Source: a bacterium
GTDB taxonomy: Bacteria; Chloroflexota; Dormibacteria; UBA8260; Bog-877
Assembly: GCA_021802115.1 (NCBI GenBank)
Contig: JAKABA010000067.1
Coordinates: 1 to 17,112, forward strand
Reading direction: 5' to 3'
Length of the DNA: 17,112 nt
The position numbers and the translations under genes were made by a program. This document shows, in pieces, positions 6,336 through 15,210 of the stretch. The first letter of the stretch is position 1; every line of letters begins with the position of its first letter. Below the pieces are notes generated by a model. The model saw nothing but the letters and a program-made list of their open reading frames with translations, did not search any database and was not told the DNA's origin.

Positions 6336-6875
6336 ATGATTATGGAGATACGAGGTCCGTCCGGGCATTTGGTCGATATCGATCAGCTTCGTACGAGCGC
6401 CCCTAGCCGGTCGTTGAGGCGACTGAGTGAGGTGTCTCCAGGTCATGGCCCCAGCCACCCCGGGAGTCGAGATGGGGCGGACGACCCGGTCGTCTACGAG
6501 GTCTTCGAGTGGACCACTGGATCGACCCCGACGGATCTGCTCTGTGCAGTCACGGTGCTGTACAGCAGTCCGGACCCAGAGCAGCCCTTCCACACTCGAG
6601 GGCACTTTCACCGAGATCCCGACGGAGGGGAACTAGTGGTTGGCTTGGAGGGCACAGGACGCCTCCACCTGCTCTCGCGGCAGGGAGAGGTTCGGCAGGT
6701 GGCCATCGACCCGCTCACTTGGGCGCAGGTGCCACCCGGTTGGGCCCACCGGGTATCCAACCTCGGGCCCGTTCCGCTGGTCTTTCTGTCCAGTTGCAGC
6801 GTCGTGGTCGGTCACGACTACGAGGGAGTGCCCAAGGAGCCTTGGGTGGACGAATTGTTGGGGAGGGACACATGA
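6336..6875 (+). CDS. Cupin-type glucose-6-phosphate isomerase family protein
   Basis: A 179-residue cytoplasmic single-domain cupin of the archaeal-type phosphoglucose isomerase family, which interconverts glucose-6-phosphate and fructose-6-phosphate using a bound metal. The signature FHTRGHFHRDPDGGE gives metal ligands H90, H92 and E99 with the spacing seen in the Pyrococcus enzyme. H138 comes from VPPGWAHRV. The family motif GHDY follows at 160-162. Length matches the roughly 190-residue archaeal enzymes. I chose ATG 6336 because GGGGGA precedes it by about five bases; GTG 6312 would sit inside a palindrome. The last codons overlap the permease start (ATGA, 6872-6875). Such cupins are uncommon in bacteria, and it may act on a related sugar phosphate rather than in core glycolysis. 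Confidence 0.82.
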   Translation: MIMEIRGPSGHLVDIDQLRTSAPSRSLRRLSEVSPGHGPSHPGSRDGADDPVVYEVFEWTTGSTPTDLLCAVTVLYSSPDPEQPFHTRGHFHRDPDGGELVVGLEGTGRLHLLSRQGEVRQVAIDPLTWAQVPPGWAHRVSNLGPVPLVFLSSCSVVVGHDYEGVPKEPWVDELLGRDT

Positions 6876-8314
6876 GCGCGGACATAACTCCACCTGGCGG
6901 TACCCTGGCCACGGACTCCCTGGGGATGCCTCAGGTGATCTTCCAGTCCATTTCCAACATGGCCCCCGGGCTATCGGTGGTCGCGGGCCTAACCGGTGTC
7001 GCCGCCTTCGCCGGGGGTGCTATGCCATTGGCGCTGGTCCTGGGCGTCCTACTGGCCGCCCTGCTGGTGATTCCGGTTATCCAGTACGCGCGCCGGGTCG
7101 CCAGCGCGGGCGGTTACTACACTTATGTGACACGCGGCCTCAACCCCCGGGCGGGTCTGTACACCGGTTGGATTTATCTTCTCTATGAGGCCGCCAGCCT
7201 GGCCGGCACCGTGCTCTTCTTCGGCTACTTGTTGCCGGGCTTGCTCCATATTGACTTCGGTATGCATGTGGCCAATTGGATGTGGTGGCCCGCCGCGATG
7301 ATTTCAGCTGGCTTCATCTGGTTCATGTCTTACCGGGGTATCCGCATCTCCCTCAACTACTCATACGTTATGGGAGGACTTGAGGTCCTCATCTTCGTAG
7401 TGGTCGCGATTTGGTTACTCGCCCTGCACGCTCACCAGAGCAGTGGGGTCGTCTTCACTCCCAAATTGTCCCCTACGGGTCTGGGTGGGGTAGCTCTAGG
7501 GGTGATCTTCTCCTTCCTCAGCCTGACCGGCTTTGGTGCCGCGGTGACACTCGGAGAAGAAGCTCGCAATCCCCTCAAGACAATCACGCGTTCCGTGATC
7601 ATCGCGATTGTCGGCATCGGTGCCTTCTACATCTTCCTTGGCTTCGTGTCGGTGGTGGCTTGGGGCCCCCACCACATGTCAACCTACGCGGCCTCCACCG
7701 TGCCGTTCGTGACCTTGGTGCAGCACAATCTCAGTTCGGTGTGGGTGTGGCTGCTGACCATCCTGACGCTCAATGGTAGCCTGGCCTGTGCCCTCGCCAT
7801 CCACAATGCCCAAGCACGGATGCTCTTCTCCTTGGGGCGAGACAGCCTCATCATTCCCCGACCTCTGGGCGTAACCCATCCCGAGTACCAGACGCCCTAC
7901 CGTGCCATCCACCTGTCCGCTATCGTCACGGTGGTCGGCGTGAGTATCGCTGGTGTCCTGCTCGGCCCCCTAGAGGGGTTCTTCCTGTTCGGCACGATTG
8001 CCACTCTGGGCGCGTTGGCGGTGCACTTCGCAGTCAATGTCAGCGTCCCTGCCTACTTTCGCAAGATCCACTCGTTCAGCTTCTTCCTTCACTTCGTCAT
8101 CCCCATTCTCGGTGCGCTCCTAATCCTCCTTCCGATCTACTTCTCCGTGGTTCCCCTGCCAGCTTTCCCGGTGATGGTGGCTCCATTTGTGGCACTGGTC
8201 TGGCTCGTGGCGGGCGTATTCGTGGTGCGCTCGGTGGGCCGCCGCCACCCCGAGCTGCTGGCGCGAGCAGGTATGCTGAGCGCGGCTGATCGGGCCGCCG
8301 ACAGTCAATCCTAG
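6872..8314 (+). CDS. APC-family (amino acid-polyamine-organocation) permease
   Basis: A 480-residue integral membrane protein with about twelve hydrophobic segments. The N-terminal SNMAPGLSVVAG is the unwound first helix that binds amino-group substrates in this family. GGYYTYVTRGLNPRAG and GEEARNPLKTITRS are typical APC loops. It should act as a secondary, cation- or proton-driven importer. The frame stays open far upstream, but ATG 6872 is right: it follows a GGGAGGG site (6861-6867) and overlaps the isomerase stop as ATGA, so the two are translationally coupled. Partnership with a sugar-phosphate isomerase and a sugar kinase is unusual, because sugars are normally carried by other families. 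FrlA, the fructoselysine permease of E. coli, is an APC precedent. The real substrate is unknown. Confidence 0.88.
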   Translation: MSADITPPGGTLATDSLGMPQVIFQSISNMAPGLSVVAGLTGVAAFAGGAMPLALVLGVLLAALLVIPVIQYARRVASAGGYYTYVTRGLNPRAGLYTGWIYLLYEAASLAGTVLFFGYLLPGLLHIDFGMHVANWMWWPAAMISAGFIWFMSYRGIRISLNYSYVMGGLEVLIFVVVAIWLLALHAHQSSGVVFTPKLSPTGLGGVALGVIFSFLSLTGFGAAVTLGEEARNPLKTITRSVIIAIVGIGAFYIFLGFVSVVAWGPHHMSTYAASTVPFVTLVQHNLSSVWVWLLTILTLNGSLACALAIHNAQARMLFSLGRDSLIIPRPLGVTHPEYQTPYRAIHLSAIVTVVGVSIAGVLLGPLEGFFLFGTIATLGALAVHFAVNVSVPAYFRKIHSFSFFLHFVIPILGALLILLPIYFSVVPLPAFPVMVAPFVALVWLVAGVFVVRSVGRRHPELLARAGMLSAADRAADSQS

Positions 8315-8317
8315 AGC

Positions 8318-8347
8318 GGCAGGCCAGCCCGCATGGGCTGGCCTGCC
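8318..8347 (+). terminator. Strong hairpin between permease and DeoR genes
   Basis: Thirteen bases (8318-8330) pair perfectly with 8335-8347 around a GCAT loop, starting four bases after the permease stop. The stem is very GC-rich, but no T-run follows. It could be a U-less terminator, an attenuating structure that lowers regulator expression relative to the operon, or an RNA-stabilising 3' end. Confidence 0.6.
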
Positions 8348-8378
8348 CGCAGTGCGTTAACCCGCGGAGACGACGGCC

Positions 8379-9173
8379 ATGGGACGTGATGTGCCTCTCG
8401 AGGAGGGTGCCGCTCAGCTCAAGGGGGAGCGGCACCTTAGCATCTTGTCGGTCTTGGAGAACCAAGGCCGGGCAGAGGTGCGCCAGCTGAGCCAGTTGCT
8501 GGGCGTGTCGGAGGTCACCATTCGGCGCGATCTGCGCGAGCTCGACCGGCAGGGTGTCTTGGTCAACGTCCGGGGCGGAGCCCTGGTGAGTCGAGGCACC
8601 GGGTTCGAAGTTCCATACGCGGCCAAGCTGGGAGAGCACAAGGACGAGAAGGTTCGGATTGCTCGGGCGGCTTGCGAGCGCTGCCAACCAGGGGAGACGG
8701 TCTTGCTCGACGCGGGCACCACCGTCGGCGCGATGGCCGCTCATTTGCCCAATAGTCAGCTGACGGTCATCAGCAACGCCCTCAACGTGATCAACATTCT
8801 GGCCAGACGCGGGTCGGTACCATTTTTGGTGATCGGTGGAGAATTCCGCGCCGTTTCTCAGGCCTTCCTCGGCCCAAGGGCGGTGGAGGCCCTGTCGGTG
8901 CTGCGAATCGACGTCGCCTTCGTCGGTACTGAGGGCGTCAGCGCCGACCTCGGCCTGCAGGTGCCAGATAGCAGTGACGCCTCCTACAAGCAAGCGATCG
9001 TGCGGGCAGCACGAAAGGTTGTGGTGTTGGCCGATCACAGCAAGTTCGAGGTAGAGCGCTTGTTCACCTTTGCCGGCTGGGAAGAAATCGAGGAAGTCAT
9101 CACCGGCAGCGAGACCCCGGCGCACCATGTGGACGCCCTGCGAGCCATGGGAGTTAAGCTGACCGCGGTGTAG
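8379..9173 (+). CDS. DeoR-family transcriptional regulator
   Basis: A 264-residue cytoplasmic DNA-binding protein. The N-terminal winged helix-turn-helix reads GERHLSILSVLENQGRAEVR then LSQLLGVSEVTIRRDLRELD (about residues 16-56), ending in RGGAL where the family usually has HGGA. The C-terminal sugar-phosphate sensor domain contains LLDAGTTVGAMA, VISNALNV, VIGGEFR, FVGTEGVS and VVVLADHSKF, all standard DeoR-family landmarks that sense phosphorylated sugars. The ATG at 8379 has GGAG about ten bases upstream. It follows the permease in the same direction behind a hairpin. It probably represses the divergent kinase and isomerase-permease genes until a sugar phosphate, likely the kinase product or its isomer, binds. 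Confidence 0.92.
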   Translation: MGRDVPLEEGAAQLKGERHLSILSVLENQGRAEVRQLSQLLGVSEVTIRRDLRELDRQGVLVNVRGGALVSRGTGFEVPYAAKLGEHKDEKVRIARAACERCQPGETVLLDAGTTVGAMAAHLPNSQLTVISNALNVINILARRGSVPFLVIGGEFRAVSQAFLGPRAVEALSVLRIDVAFVGTEGVSADLGLQVPDSSDASYKQAIVRAARKVVVLADHSKFEVERLFTFAGWEEIEEVITGSETPAHHVDALRAMGVKLTAV

Positions 9174-9603
9174 GCGGCCCCTGTGTGGCCCGGGTAGTCT
9201 CAGGTTCTTCATGGGCCATCCGGTCACCCCTGGATTTGTGCCGCTCGAAGGATTCGGCGCTGGCGTGGCGGCAGCCAGGTGGGGGCCGCCAAGGCGGAGG
9301 ACCGGATCGCCCTTGTTGCGGGCCGGTGAATCGCGGCCAGGTCGGCCAGCCTACGGGACGGCTCCTTCACGAGTGCGACGCCGGGACCGAGCTCGGTGCT
9401 CCGCTTCGACCAGCTGGGATCCATCCGCCGCCAGCGCTTGGATTCAGCCCCCACGCTTGGCGTGGCTCGGTGGGTGACGGCAGATCGCGGTCAGATGGGC
9501 TTGCCGATAGCCCCATCCACAGTTCTCCAGTTCACTTGAGGGCCACTTGGCGCAATCGGTGCTACTGTGCCCGGATGGCTGACCAGTGGGACATCGCGCC
9601 TAG
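9174..9603. other. Intergenic stretch with no recognised gene
   Basis: Open frames on both strands here give Arg/Pro/Ser-rich translations without recognisable motifs. A small hairpin (CCACGC-TTG-GCGTGG, 9449-9463) is the only structure seen. The promoter of the downstream signalling operon should lie here, but no convincing -35/-10 pair was found. Confidence 0.5.
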
Positions 9604-11871
9604 GTGACCGTAAGCTCGAGGGCGATCGAACCACAGCTCCCTCGTGCTCAGGTGGCAGGCAACAGGAACGATGTCTCCGAGCGCACGATCCCTGGCGAGG
9701 GTCGCCGGCGCCCCCGCGAACAGGACTTCCTCCGGGCTGCGGTCGCCACTTCCCAGGACCTGGTCGTCGGCTGCGACGCTGCAGGGACCATCACCATGGC
9801 GAACTCGGCGCTGAGGCGGTTCGCCGGCCTGGCCATGGCCGGCCCACCCCCCAGGCGCTGGGGAGCCTACGGGATCGCCAGCGTCTCCCCCGACCCCGAT
9901 CTCCGTGGAGAGGCCACGGTCCTGATGCGGGTTCTTGGTGGCGAGACGGTGACGGATCTTGAGGTCACTCTCCAGTCCACGACCGGCGTCCGCCGCGTCA
10001 TGTCCGCCTCCGGGCAACAACTGACCAGCGTCACCGGCGTGGTGCTTGGGGCGGTGGTGGTGTGGCGTGAGCGTCTTCACCACGGCGGGCTTTCCGCCCA
10101 CCATTCGTTCCATAGTCTCCATGATTCGCTGACCCGGCTGCCCAACCGTGATCTATTCCTTGAGTACCTGACGAGCGCCCTCGCGCGCACCTCGGCCCAC
10201 CACGATGCCCTCGCAGTGCTGGCGATCAACCTTGACCACTTCTCGCTTCTCTCCAACCGCCTCGGCCAGAGTGCCGGAGACCAGGTGCTGGTTCAGGTCG
10301 CGAGGAGGCTGACCGATACGCTCCAGCCGTACGACCACGCGTCGGGCACGCGGGGTATCGCGGCCAGGTTGGGCGGCGACCAGTTCCTCCTTCTTCGCGA
10401 AGGCATCGCCGACGACGTTGCCGCGGAGACCACCGCCGGCCGGGTGCAAATCGCCCTGCGCGCGCCGATGCAGGTGGCGGGCACCACCTTGGCCATCACG
10501 GCTGGCATCGGGATCGCGCTGGCGGCCGATCCCACCAAGAACCCCGAGGCGCTGATCCTTGAGGCCCAGACCGCGATGCGTGCCGCCAATCTGGTGGGAG
10601 GAGACCGCCACCAGCACTTCGCGCCCGAGATGCAAGCCCGTCTGCAGGCGCGGATGGACAACGAAGACGCCCTGCGTGACGCCCTCGACAGGGGAGAGTT
10701 GCGGGTGGCATACCAGCCCAAGATTTCGCTGTTGACTGACACCATCAGCGGCGTCGAGGCGCTGGTGCGGTGGCAGCACCCCGTTCGAGGCATGATCCCG
10801 CCCATGGATTTCATTCCGGCTGCCGAGGAATCCGGCCTTATCGTGCCGATTGGGCGTTGGGTCATGGAGCAGGCGTGCCGGGACGCCAAGCAGTGGGCGA
10901 CGGCCCTGCCTGCACTGGAGCCCCTCTCCGTCGCCGTGAACGTCTCTCCGCGGCAGTTCGAACCCGGGCTGGCGGAGGAGTTTCACACCATCATCAAGCA
11001 GTCCGGGTTCGATCCCGCCAAGCTCTGCATCGAGGTGACCGAGGGCGTACTCATGCAGGACGCTGAGCTGGCCGTCGCCGTTTTGGGGAAGCTGAAGTCG
11101 ATTGGGGTCCGGATCTCCATCGATGACTTCGGAACCGGGTTTTCTTCGCTCGCCTACCTGAAGCGCTTCCCGCTCGACGAACTCAAGATCGACAAGTCCT
11201 TCGTCGATGGGCTCGGCACGGATCCTGACGCCACCGCGATTGTGGCCGCCGTCATGGGCATGGCCCATGCGCTTGGCCTCCACGTGGTGGCCGAGGGCGT
11301 CGAGACGTCCGATCAGGTCTCTCGGTTGCGTACCCTCGGCTGCGACGAAGCTCAGGGTTACTACTTCGCCCGGCCGATGACTGTCGATGCGATTGAGGCC
11401 TTGGTGGCCGCTCGCACGTCGAGAGTGTTTGGACGTGGTGACGCCTCTGCGAACGTCACCGGCCGACGGCTGAGCTCGGGAAGGGTGCTCGTGGTCGATG
11501 ACGCCCCCGACGTGCGGGGGCTGGCCCGCGCCAGCCTCGTTCCCGCCGGGTTCGATGTCAGGGAGGCGGGAAGCGGCGAGGAGGCGCTCGCCATGGCTCG
11601 GCAGTTCGAGCCGGACTGCGTGGTGCTGGATGTCAACCTGCCCGGAATGAGCGGCCTTGAGGTCTGCCGCATCCTCCGCGAGGAGCCCATCAACGACCCC
11701 ACAGCGATCGTGATGTTGACCGTCGCCGCCCAGCCCTCCGAGAAGGTCCGGGCCTTCTCCTTCCAGGCTGATGACTACATGGTCAAGCCTTTCAGCCCGC
11801 GCGACCTGGTCAGCCGCGTCACCGCGGCGATGCGGAGGCGCGCAGAAATGCCGACTACGACATGTCGGTGA
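9604..11871 (+). CDS. c-di-GMP phosphodiesterase: PAS, degenerate GGDEF, EAL, receiver
   Basis: A 755-residue soluble signalling protein starting with GTG. A PAS-like domain (about 40-145) is followed by GGDEF (about 170-335), EAL (about 350-595) and a response-regulator receiver (about 625-745). The GGDEF signature is GGDQF, with Gln260 replacing the usual Glu, so diguanylate cyclase activity is probably lost and the domain may only bind nucleotide. The EAL domain looks active: E385 (EALVR), NVSPRQF, EVTEG, DDFGTG (D507, D508), K528 and AEGVE (E564) are all present. It should hydrolyse c-di-GMP to pGpG. The receiver has its acidic pair, phospho-acceptor D676 and K728, so it should be phosphorylatable. 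A receiver at the C-terminus rather than the N-terminus is less usual. It overlaps the hybrid kinase gene and probably receives its phosphate. Confidence 0.9.
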   Translation: MTVSSRAIEPQLPRAQVAGNRNDVSERTIPGEGRRRPREQDFLRAAVATSQDLVVGCDAAGTITMANSALRRFAGLAMAGPPPRRWGAYGIASVSPDPDLRGEATVLMRVLGGETVTDLEVTLQSTTGVRRVMSASGQQLTSVTGVVLGAVVVWRERLHHGGLSAHHSFHSLHDSLTRLPNRDLFLEYLTSALARTSAHHDALAVLAINLDHFSLLSNRLGQSAGDQVLVQVARRLTDTLQPYDHASGTRGIAARLGGDQFLLLREGIADDVAAETTAGRVQIALRAPMQVAGTTLAITAGIGIALAADPTKNPEALILEAQTAMRAANLVGGDRHQHFAPEMQARLQARMDNEDALRDALDRGELRVAYQPKISLLTDTISGVEALVRWQHPVRGMIPPMDFIPAAEESGLIVPIGRWVMEQACRDAKQWATALPALEPLSVAVNVSPRQFEPGLAEEFHTIIKQSGFDPAKLCIEVTEGVLMQDAELAVAVLGKLKSIGVRISIDDFGTGFSSLAYLKRFPLDELKIDKSFVDGLGTDPDATAIVAAVMGMAHALGLHVVAEGVETSDQVSRLRTLGCDEAQGYYFARPMTVDAIEALVAARTSRVFGRGDASANVTGRRLSSGRVLVVDDAPDVRGLARASLVPAGFDVREAGSGEEALAMARQFEPDCVVLDVNLPGMSGLEVCRILREEPINDPTAIVMLTVAAQPSEKVRAFSFQADDYMVKPFSPRDLVSRVTAAMRRRAEMPTTTCR

Positions 11872-14783
11872 ACCAGCGGGCGGAGCGCCAGAATGAAGTC
11901 GACGAGCTGGCGCAGTTCCTCGCCTCCTGGCAGCGCGTTACGGTCGAGCGGCTGAGTGGCCGGGTCGAGGTCTCTGAGGTTCTCGACGAGGGGATCCTGG
12001 CTCACGTCGCCAGGCTGGTCGGATCGGAGCGGATCATCGTCAGCCTGGTTGAGCCCAACGGACTTCGCGTGGTCGATGGGCACCCGATGATAGAGGCGGA
12101 GATACTCGTGGGCGACTCCCCGGGCAAGCGCGCCGTCGACTCAGGGGAGATCTTTATCGGCGACCTGCAGGAGAGGAGTTGGGGCCAGTCGACCACGGAG
12201 TGGCGCGACCGCCACGGTAGCGGCCCGGTGATGGCGATCCCCATGGTGAGCGGGGGCGAGACCATCGGGGCGGTTACGGTAGCTCGCACCAAGGGCCAAC
12301 CGCCTTTCACGAGTTCCGAAGCGGGTCGCGCCCTCATCCTGGTGCCCCCCTTGGCCGGAGCGGTCCGGATCAGCAGCCTGTCCGACCAGCTGCGCAGCGT
12401 CAACAAGGCCGCCGAGATCGAGACGGCGCGCCTGTCGGACAGCTTGCGGCTGCTGCTGGAATCGGCCGGTGAAGGCATCTACGGGATCGACGCGGAGGGC
12501 CGCTGCAGCGTCATCAACACGACCGCCGCCCAGGCGCTCCGGGTGGACGCCACCGCCGTGATCGGAGAGGTGATGCACCCCATCTTCCACCACACCCGCT
12601 CCGATGGCACTCCCTACCTGGCGGGCCAAGGACCGATCTACAGCGTGCTTCGGGGGGAGGGGAGCGCCCGGGTGGCTTCGGAGATGATGTCCCGCGCCGA
12701 CGGGACCACCTTCGCGGCGGAGTACTCCGCCTTCCCGATCGCTGACGGGCAGGCCATCACCGGTGCGGTGGTAACGTTCAACGACATCACCGACCGGAAG
12801 CGCAGTGAGGGCGCTCTGGCCGCGGCTCATGCCCAGGCGATGGAGGCCTCTCGGCTGAAGTCGGAGTTCTTGGCGAACATGAGTCACGAGATCCGCACCC
12901 CGATGAACGGCATCATAGGTATGACTGGGCTGCTGCTCACCACCGATATTGACGCTGAGCAGCGCGAGTATACGGAGGCGATCGGCGACTCGGCCGAGGC
13001 CTTGATGACGATCATCAACGACATTCTCGACTTCTCAAAGATCGAGGCCGGCAGAATCGACATCGAGGCCATCGATTTTGATATCCGGGTGGTGGTCGAT
13101 GATGCGGCCAAGCTGGTGGCTTACAGGATCGGGGACAAGCACCTTGCCATGAAGGTGGATGTGGCCCCTGAGATGTGCCGCGCGGTGCGCGGCGATCCCG
13201 GCCGGCTTCGCCAAGTGTTGATCAATATGCTCACCAACGCGGTCAAGTTCACCGACTCCGGCGAGGTGGTGCTGCGGGTTCGGGCGACGGACAGGGAAGC
13301 GGATTCGATTCTGGTTCGCTTCGAGGTGACTGACACCGGCATCGGCATCAATCCGCAGCACCTTGACCGCCTCTTTGAGAGCTTCACTCAGGCCGATGCG
13401 TCTACCACGCGTCGCTTCGGTGGCACCGGGCTGGGCCTGGCCATCTGCAAGCAGCTGGTGGAGTTGATGGGTGGCGATATCGGAGTTGACAGCGTCGAAG
13501 GCCAGGGCAGTACATTCTGGTTCTCGCTTACTTTCCCGAAGACGAGGGCTCGCTCGGTACGTTCGGGGCCGCCTGCACAGATGCTCGATGGCGTCCATGT
13601 CATAGTGGTCGATGACAACCAGGCCAATCGGATCGTCCTCGAACAACACTTGCGGGAGTGGGGCGCGCGGCCGGAGTGCTTCGAGGGGGGCGGGCAGGCC
13701 TTCGCGGGCTTGCTCAAGGCGGCCGAACGCGGGGATCCCTATAGGCTGGCAGTCCTTGATCACCAGATGCCCGTCATGGACGGAATCGGACTGGCGGAGG
13801 CGATTGCGCAGACTTCAAGCCTGCACCCCATTCCGCTCGTCCTGCTGACCTCCTCGGCGTTGCCTGCTGACGCGGTTCGCGCCCGTGAGGCCGGCATCGA
13901 CGTGGTTCTCTCCAGGCCGGTGAGCGCGCGTCAACTGCTGGCGCGCCTGGCTCCCTTGTTGGCCCCGGGGGATCGGGAGACCCCGGGAGGGAAGTCCCTT
14001 CACGGCATCAGGTCGCTGGCGCCCTCGTCGGCGCGCGGCCGGGTGCTGGTGGTCGACGACAACCCCGTGAACCAGTTGGTGGCGCTGAGGATGCTGCAGA
14101 AGATGGGGCACGCGGTGGATGTCGCAGACAATGGCGTGCTTGCCCTCGAGCGGGTTGCGGCCGGCGACTACGACGCGGTGCTGATGGACTGCCAGATGCC
14201 AGCCATGGACGGATTCGAAGCCACCCGCGAGATTCGCCTCCGCGAGGGCGAGGAGCGGCACACTCCGATCATCGCGATGACGGCGGGCGCGATGATGGGA
14301 GACGAGGCGAAGTGTCTCGAGGCCGGCATGGACGCTTACCTCAGCAAGCCGATCACGGCCGACAGTCTGGCCCTGATGATGGAGCGCTGGAGTGGACGAG
14401 GCGCCGGCTACCAATCTGGACCACAAGTCGGTCCGGCCGCAGGGGCCCCGCTCGACAGCGCCCTGATCTCGGGTCTGCGAGGGCTCGGCACCCATGAATT
14501 TCGGAATCTCGTCGAGCTGTTCCTGAGCGATGGAGCGGAGCGGGTGGCGGCGCTCCGTTTCGCGGAGGGCGACGGCGACGGCTCCGCCATCGCAAAGATC
14601 GCGCATAGTTTGAGGGGAAGCGCCGCCACGTTTGGCGCTGGCGCCCTGGCCCAGCTCTGTGCCGAGCTCCAGGAACGGGCCTTGGCGGGAACCCCCGCGG
14701 ACTGGGCCCCCCTGATCGAACGTGTCGGGGCTGGCTTCGCGTCGGCCAGTCAGGCCCTGCACGCGGAGCTGCGGGCCGGTTGA
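11862..14783 (+). CDS. Soluble hybrid sensor histidine kinase with two receivers and Hpt
   Basis: A 973-residue multistep phosphorelay kinase without transmembrane helices. Domains in order: GAF-like sensor (about 20-180), PAS (about 195-315), HisKA with H342 in [10 protein letters not shown], and HATPase (N-box [23 protein letters not shown]). Then come receiver 1 (D633), receiver 2 (D776, canonical LSKP) and Hpt with H915 in [13 protein letters not shown]. Receiver 1 has Arg685 (LSRP) where the conserved Lys is expected, so it may be a modulatory rather than relay domain. The lack of membrane segments implies a cytoplasmic signal sensed by GAF or PAS. The start is ATG 11862 (10-base overlap with the upstream gene) or GTG 11868 (classic GTGA overlap); neither has a strong ribosome binding site, fitting translational coupling. 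Expected flow is H342 to D776 to H915, then to an external receiver. Confidence 0.93.
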   Translation: MSVNQRAERQNEVDELAQFLASWQRVTVERLSGRVEVSEVLDEGILAHVARLVGSERIIVSLVEPNGLRVVDGHPMIEAEILVGDSPGKRAVDSGEIFIGDLQERSWGQSTTEWRDRHGSGPVMAIPMVSGGETIGAVTVARTKGQPPFTSSEAGRALILVPPLAGAVRISSLSDQLRSVNKAAEIETARLSDSLRLLLESAGEGIYGIDAEGRCSVINTTAAQALRVDATAVIGEVMHPIFHHTRSDGTPYLAGQGPIYSVLRGEGSARVASEMMSRADGTTFAAEYSAFPIADGQAITGAVVTFNDITDRKRSEGALAAAHAQAMEASRLKSEFLANMSHEIRTPMNGIIGMTGLLLTTDIDAEQREYTEAIGDSAEALMTIINDILDFSKIEAGRIDIEAIDFDIRVVVDDAAKLVAYRIGDKHLAMKVDVAPEMCRAVRGDPGRLRQVLINMLTNAVKFTDSGEVVLRVRATDREADSILVRFEVTDTGIGINPQHLDRLFESFTQADASTTRRFGGTGLGLAICKQLVELMGGDIGVDSVEGQGSTFWFSLTFPKTRARSVRSGPPAQMLDGVHVIVVDDNQANRIVLEQHLREWGARPECFEGGGQAFAGLLKAAERGDPYRLAVLDHQMPVMDGIGLAEAIAQTSSLHPIPLVLLTSSALPADAVRAREAGIDVVLSRPVSARQLLARLAPLLAPGDRETPGGKSLHGIRSLAPSSARGRVLVVDDNPVNQLVALRMLQKMGHAVDVADNGVLALERVAAGDYDAVLMDCQMPAMDGFEATREIRLREGEERHTPIIAMTAGAMMGDEAKCLEAGMDAYLSKPITADSLALMMERWSGRGAGYQSGPQVGPAAGAPLDSALISGLRGLGTHEFRNLVELFLSDGAERVAALRFAEGDGDGSAIAKIAHSLRGSAATFGAGALAQLCAELQERALAGTPADWAPLIERVGAGFASASQALHAELRAG

Positions 14784-15015
14784 CACTCTTTCCGGAAGGC
14801 TGCCAATCTGAACCGCGTGCCAGCCGACTCAGCAATTGCTGGAGATCAGCCCACAGCCGTTCCGGCTCGGCGCCGTCCGGCCAACTTGAGGTGGCCTCAA
14901 TTGGGTTACGTTCGAGCTCGGCACTTGGGGAACGGGGCGCTTCCGGGGTATCTGGAGGCCATACCTGGCAGGAAGGTACATCGGAGGGGAGGGGTTTGGT
15001 GGGGGGGAGCTGAGG

Positions 15016-15210
15016 ATGTGGGCCCGTGGGATCGGCGGCGTCGTCCTACTGCTGGTGGGCATAGTCTGGGTCGGCCAGGGACTGAACCTGATCGGGGGTT
15101 CGTTCATGAGCGGGCAAGTGGTGTGGCTCGGCATCGGCTGCCTATGTCTCCTTGCTGGGTTGGCCCTGCTGGTATGGGCGTGGCGCATCGGTAGGGCGCG
15201 GCCGGTCTGA
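15016..15210 (+). CDS. Small two-helix membrane protein
   Basis: A 64-residue protein with a GGGGGAG/GAGG ribosome binding site just upstream of its ATG. Two hydrophobic helices (about 5-26 and 33-58) are joined by a short loop with the pattern GQGLNLIGGSFMSGQ, ending in a basic tail (RIGRARPV). The GLxLIGGSFMxGQ-type loop resembles small uncharacterised proteins I recall in high-GC Gram-positive and Chloroflexota genomes; the function is unknown. It stands 232 bases after the hybrid kinase and may be separately transcribed. Confidence 0.7.
   Translation: MWARGIGGVVLLLVGIVWVGQGLNLIGGSFMSGQVVWLGIGCLCLLAGLALLVWAWRIGRARPV

Noticed and set aside
6509..6871. Upstream extension of the permease frame, giving a 601-residue protein
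   Set aside because: The added 121 residues are Arg/Ser/Pro-rich and lie over the cupin isomerase gene. ATG 6872 has a strong ribosome binding site and an ATGA overlap.
8097..9227. 376-codon minus-strand frame opposite the permease end and DeoR gene
   Set aside because: The plus strand carries recognisable APC and DeoR motifs throughout. The antisense translation has low-complexity composition and no family features.
9185..9607. 140-codon plus-strand frame between the DeoR and EAL genes
   Set aside because: Low-complexity translation, no recognisable domain and no convincing ribosome binding site.
10153..11283. 376-codon open frame on the minus strand inside the EAL protein gene
   Set aside because: Its translation is Arg/Gly/His/Gln-rich without motifs, and the plus strand encodes clear GGDEF and EAL domains over the same bases. 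It is a GC-rich antisense shadow.
13815..14786. 323-codon minus-strand frame opposite the receiver and Hpt region of the hybrid kinase
   Set aside because: The plus-strand protein has canonical receiver and Hpt residues here; the antisense product is His/Arg/Gln-rich and featureless.
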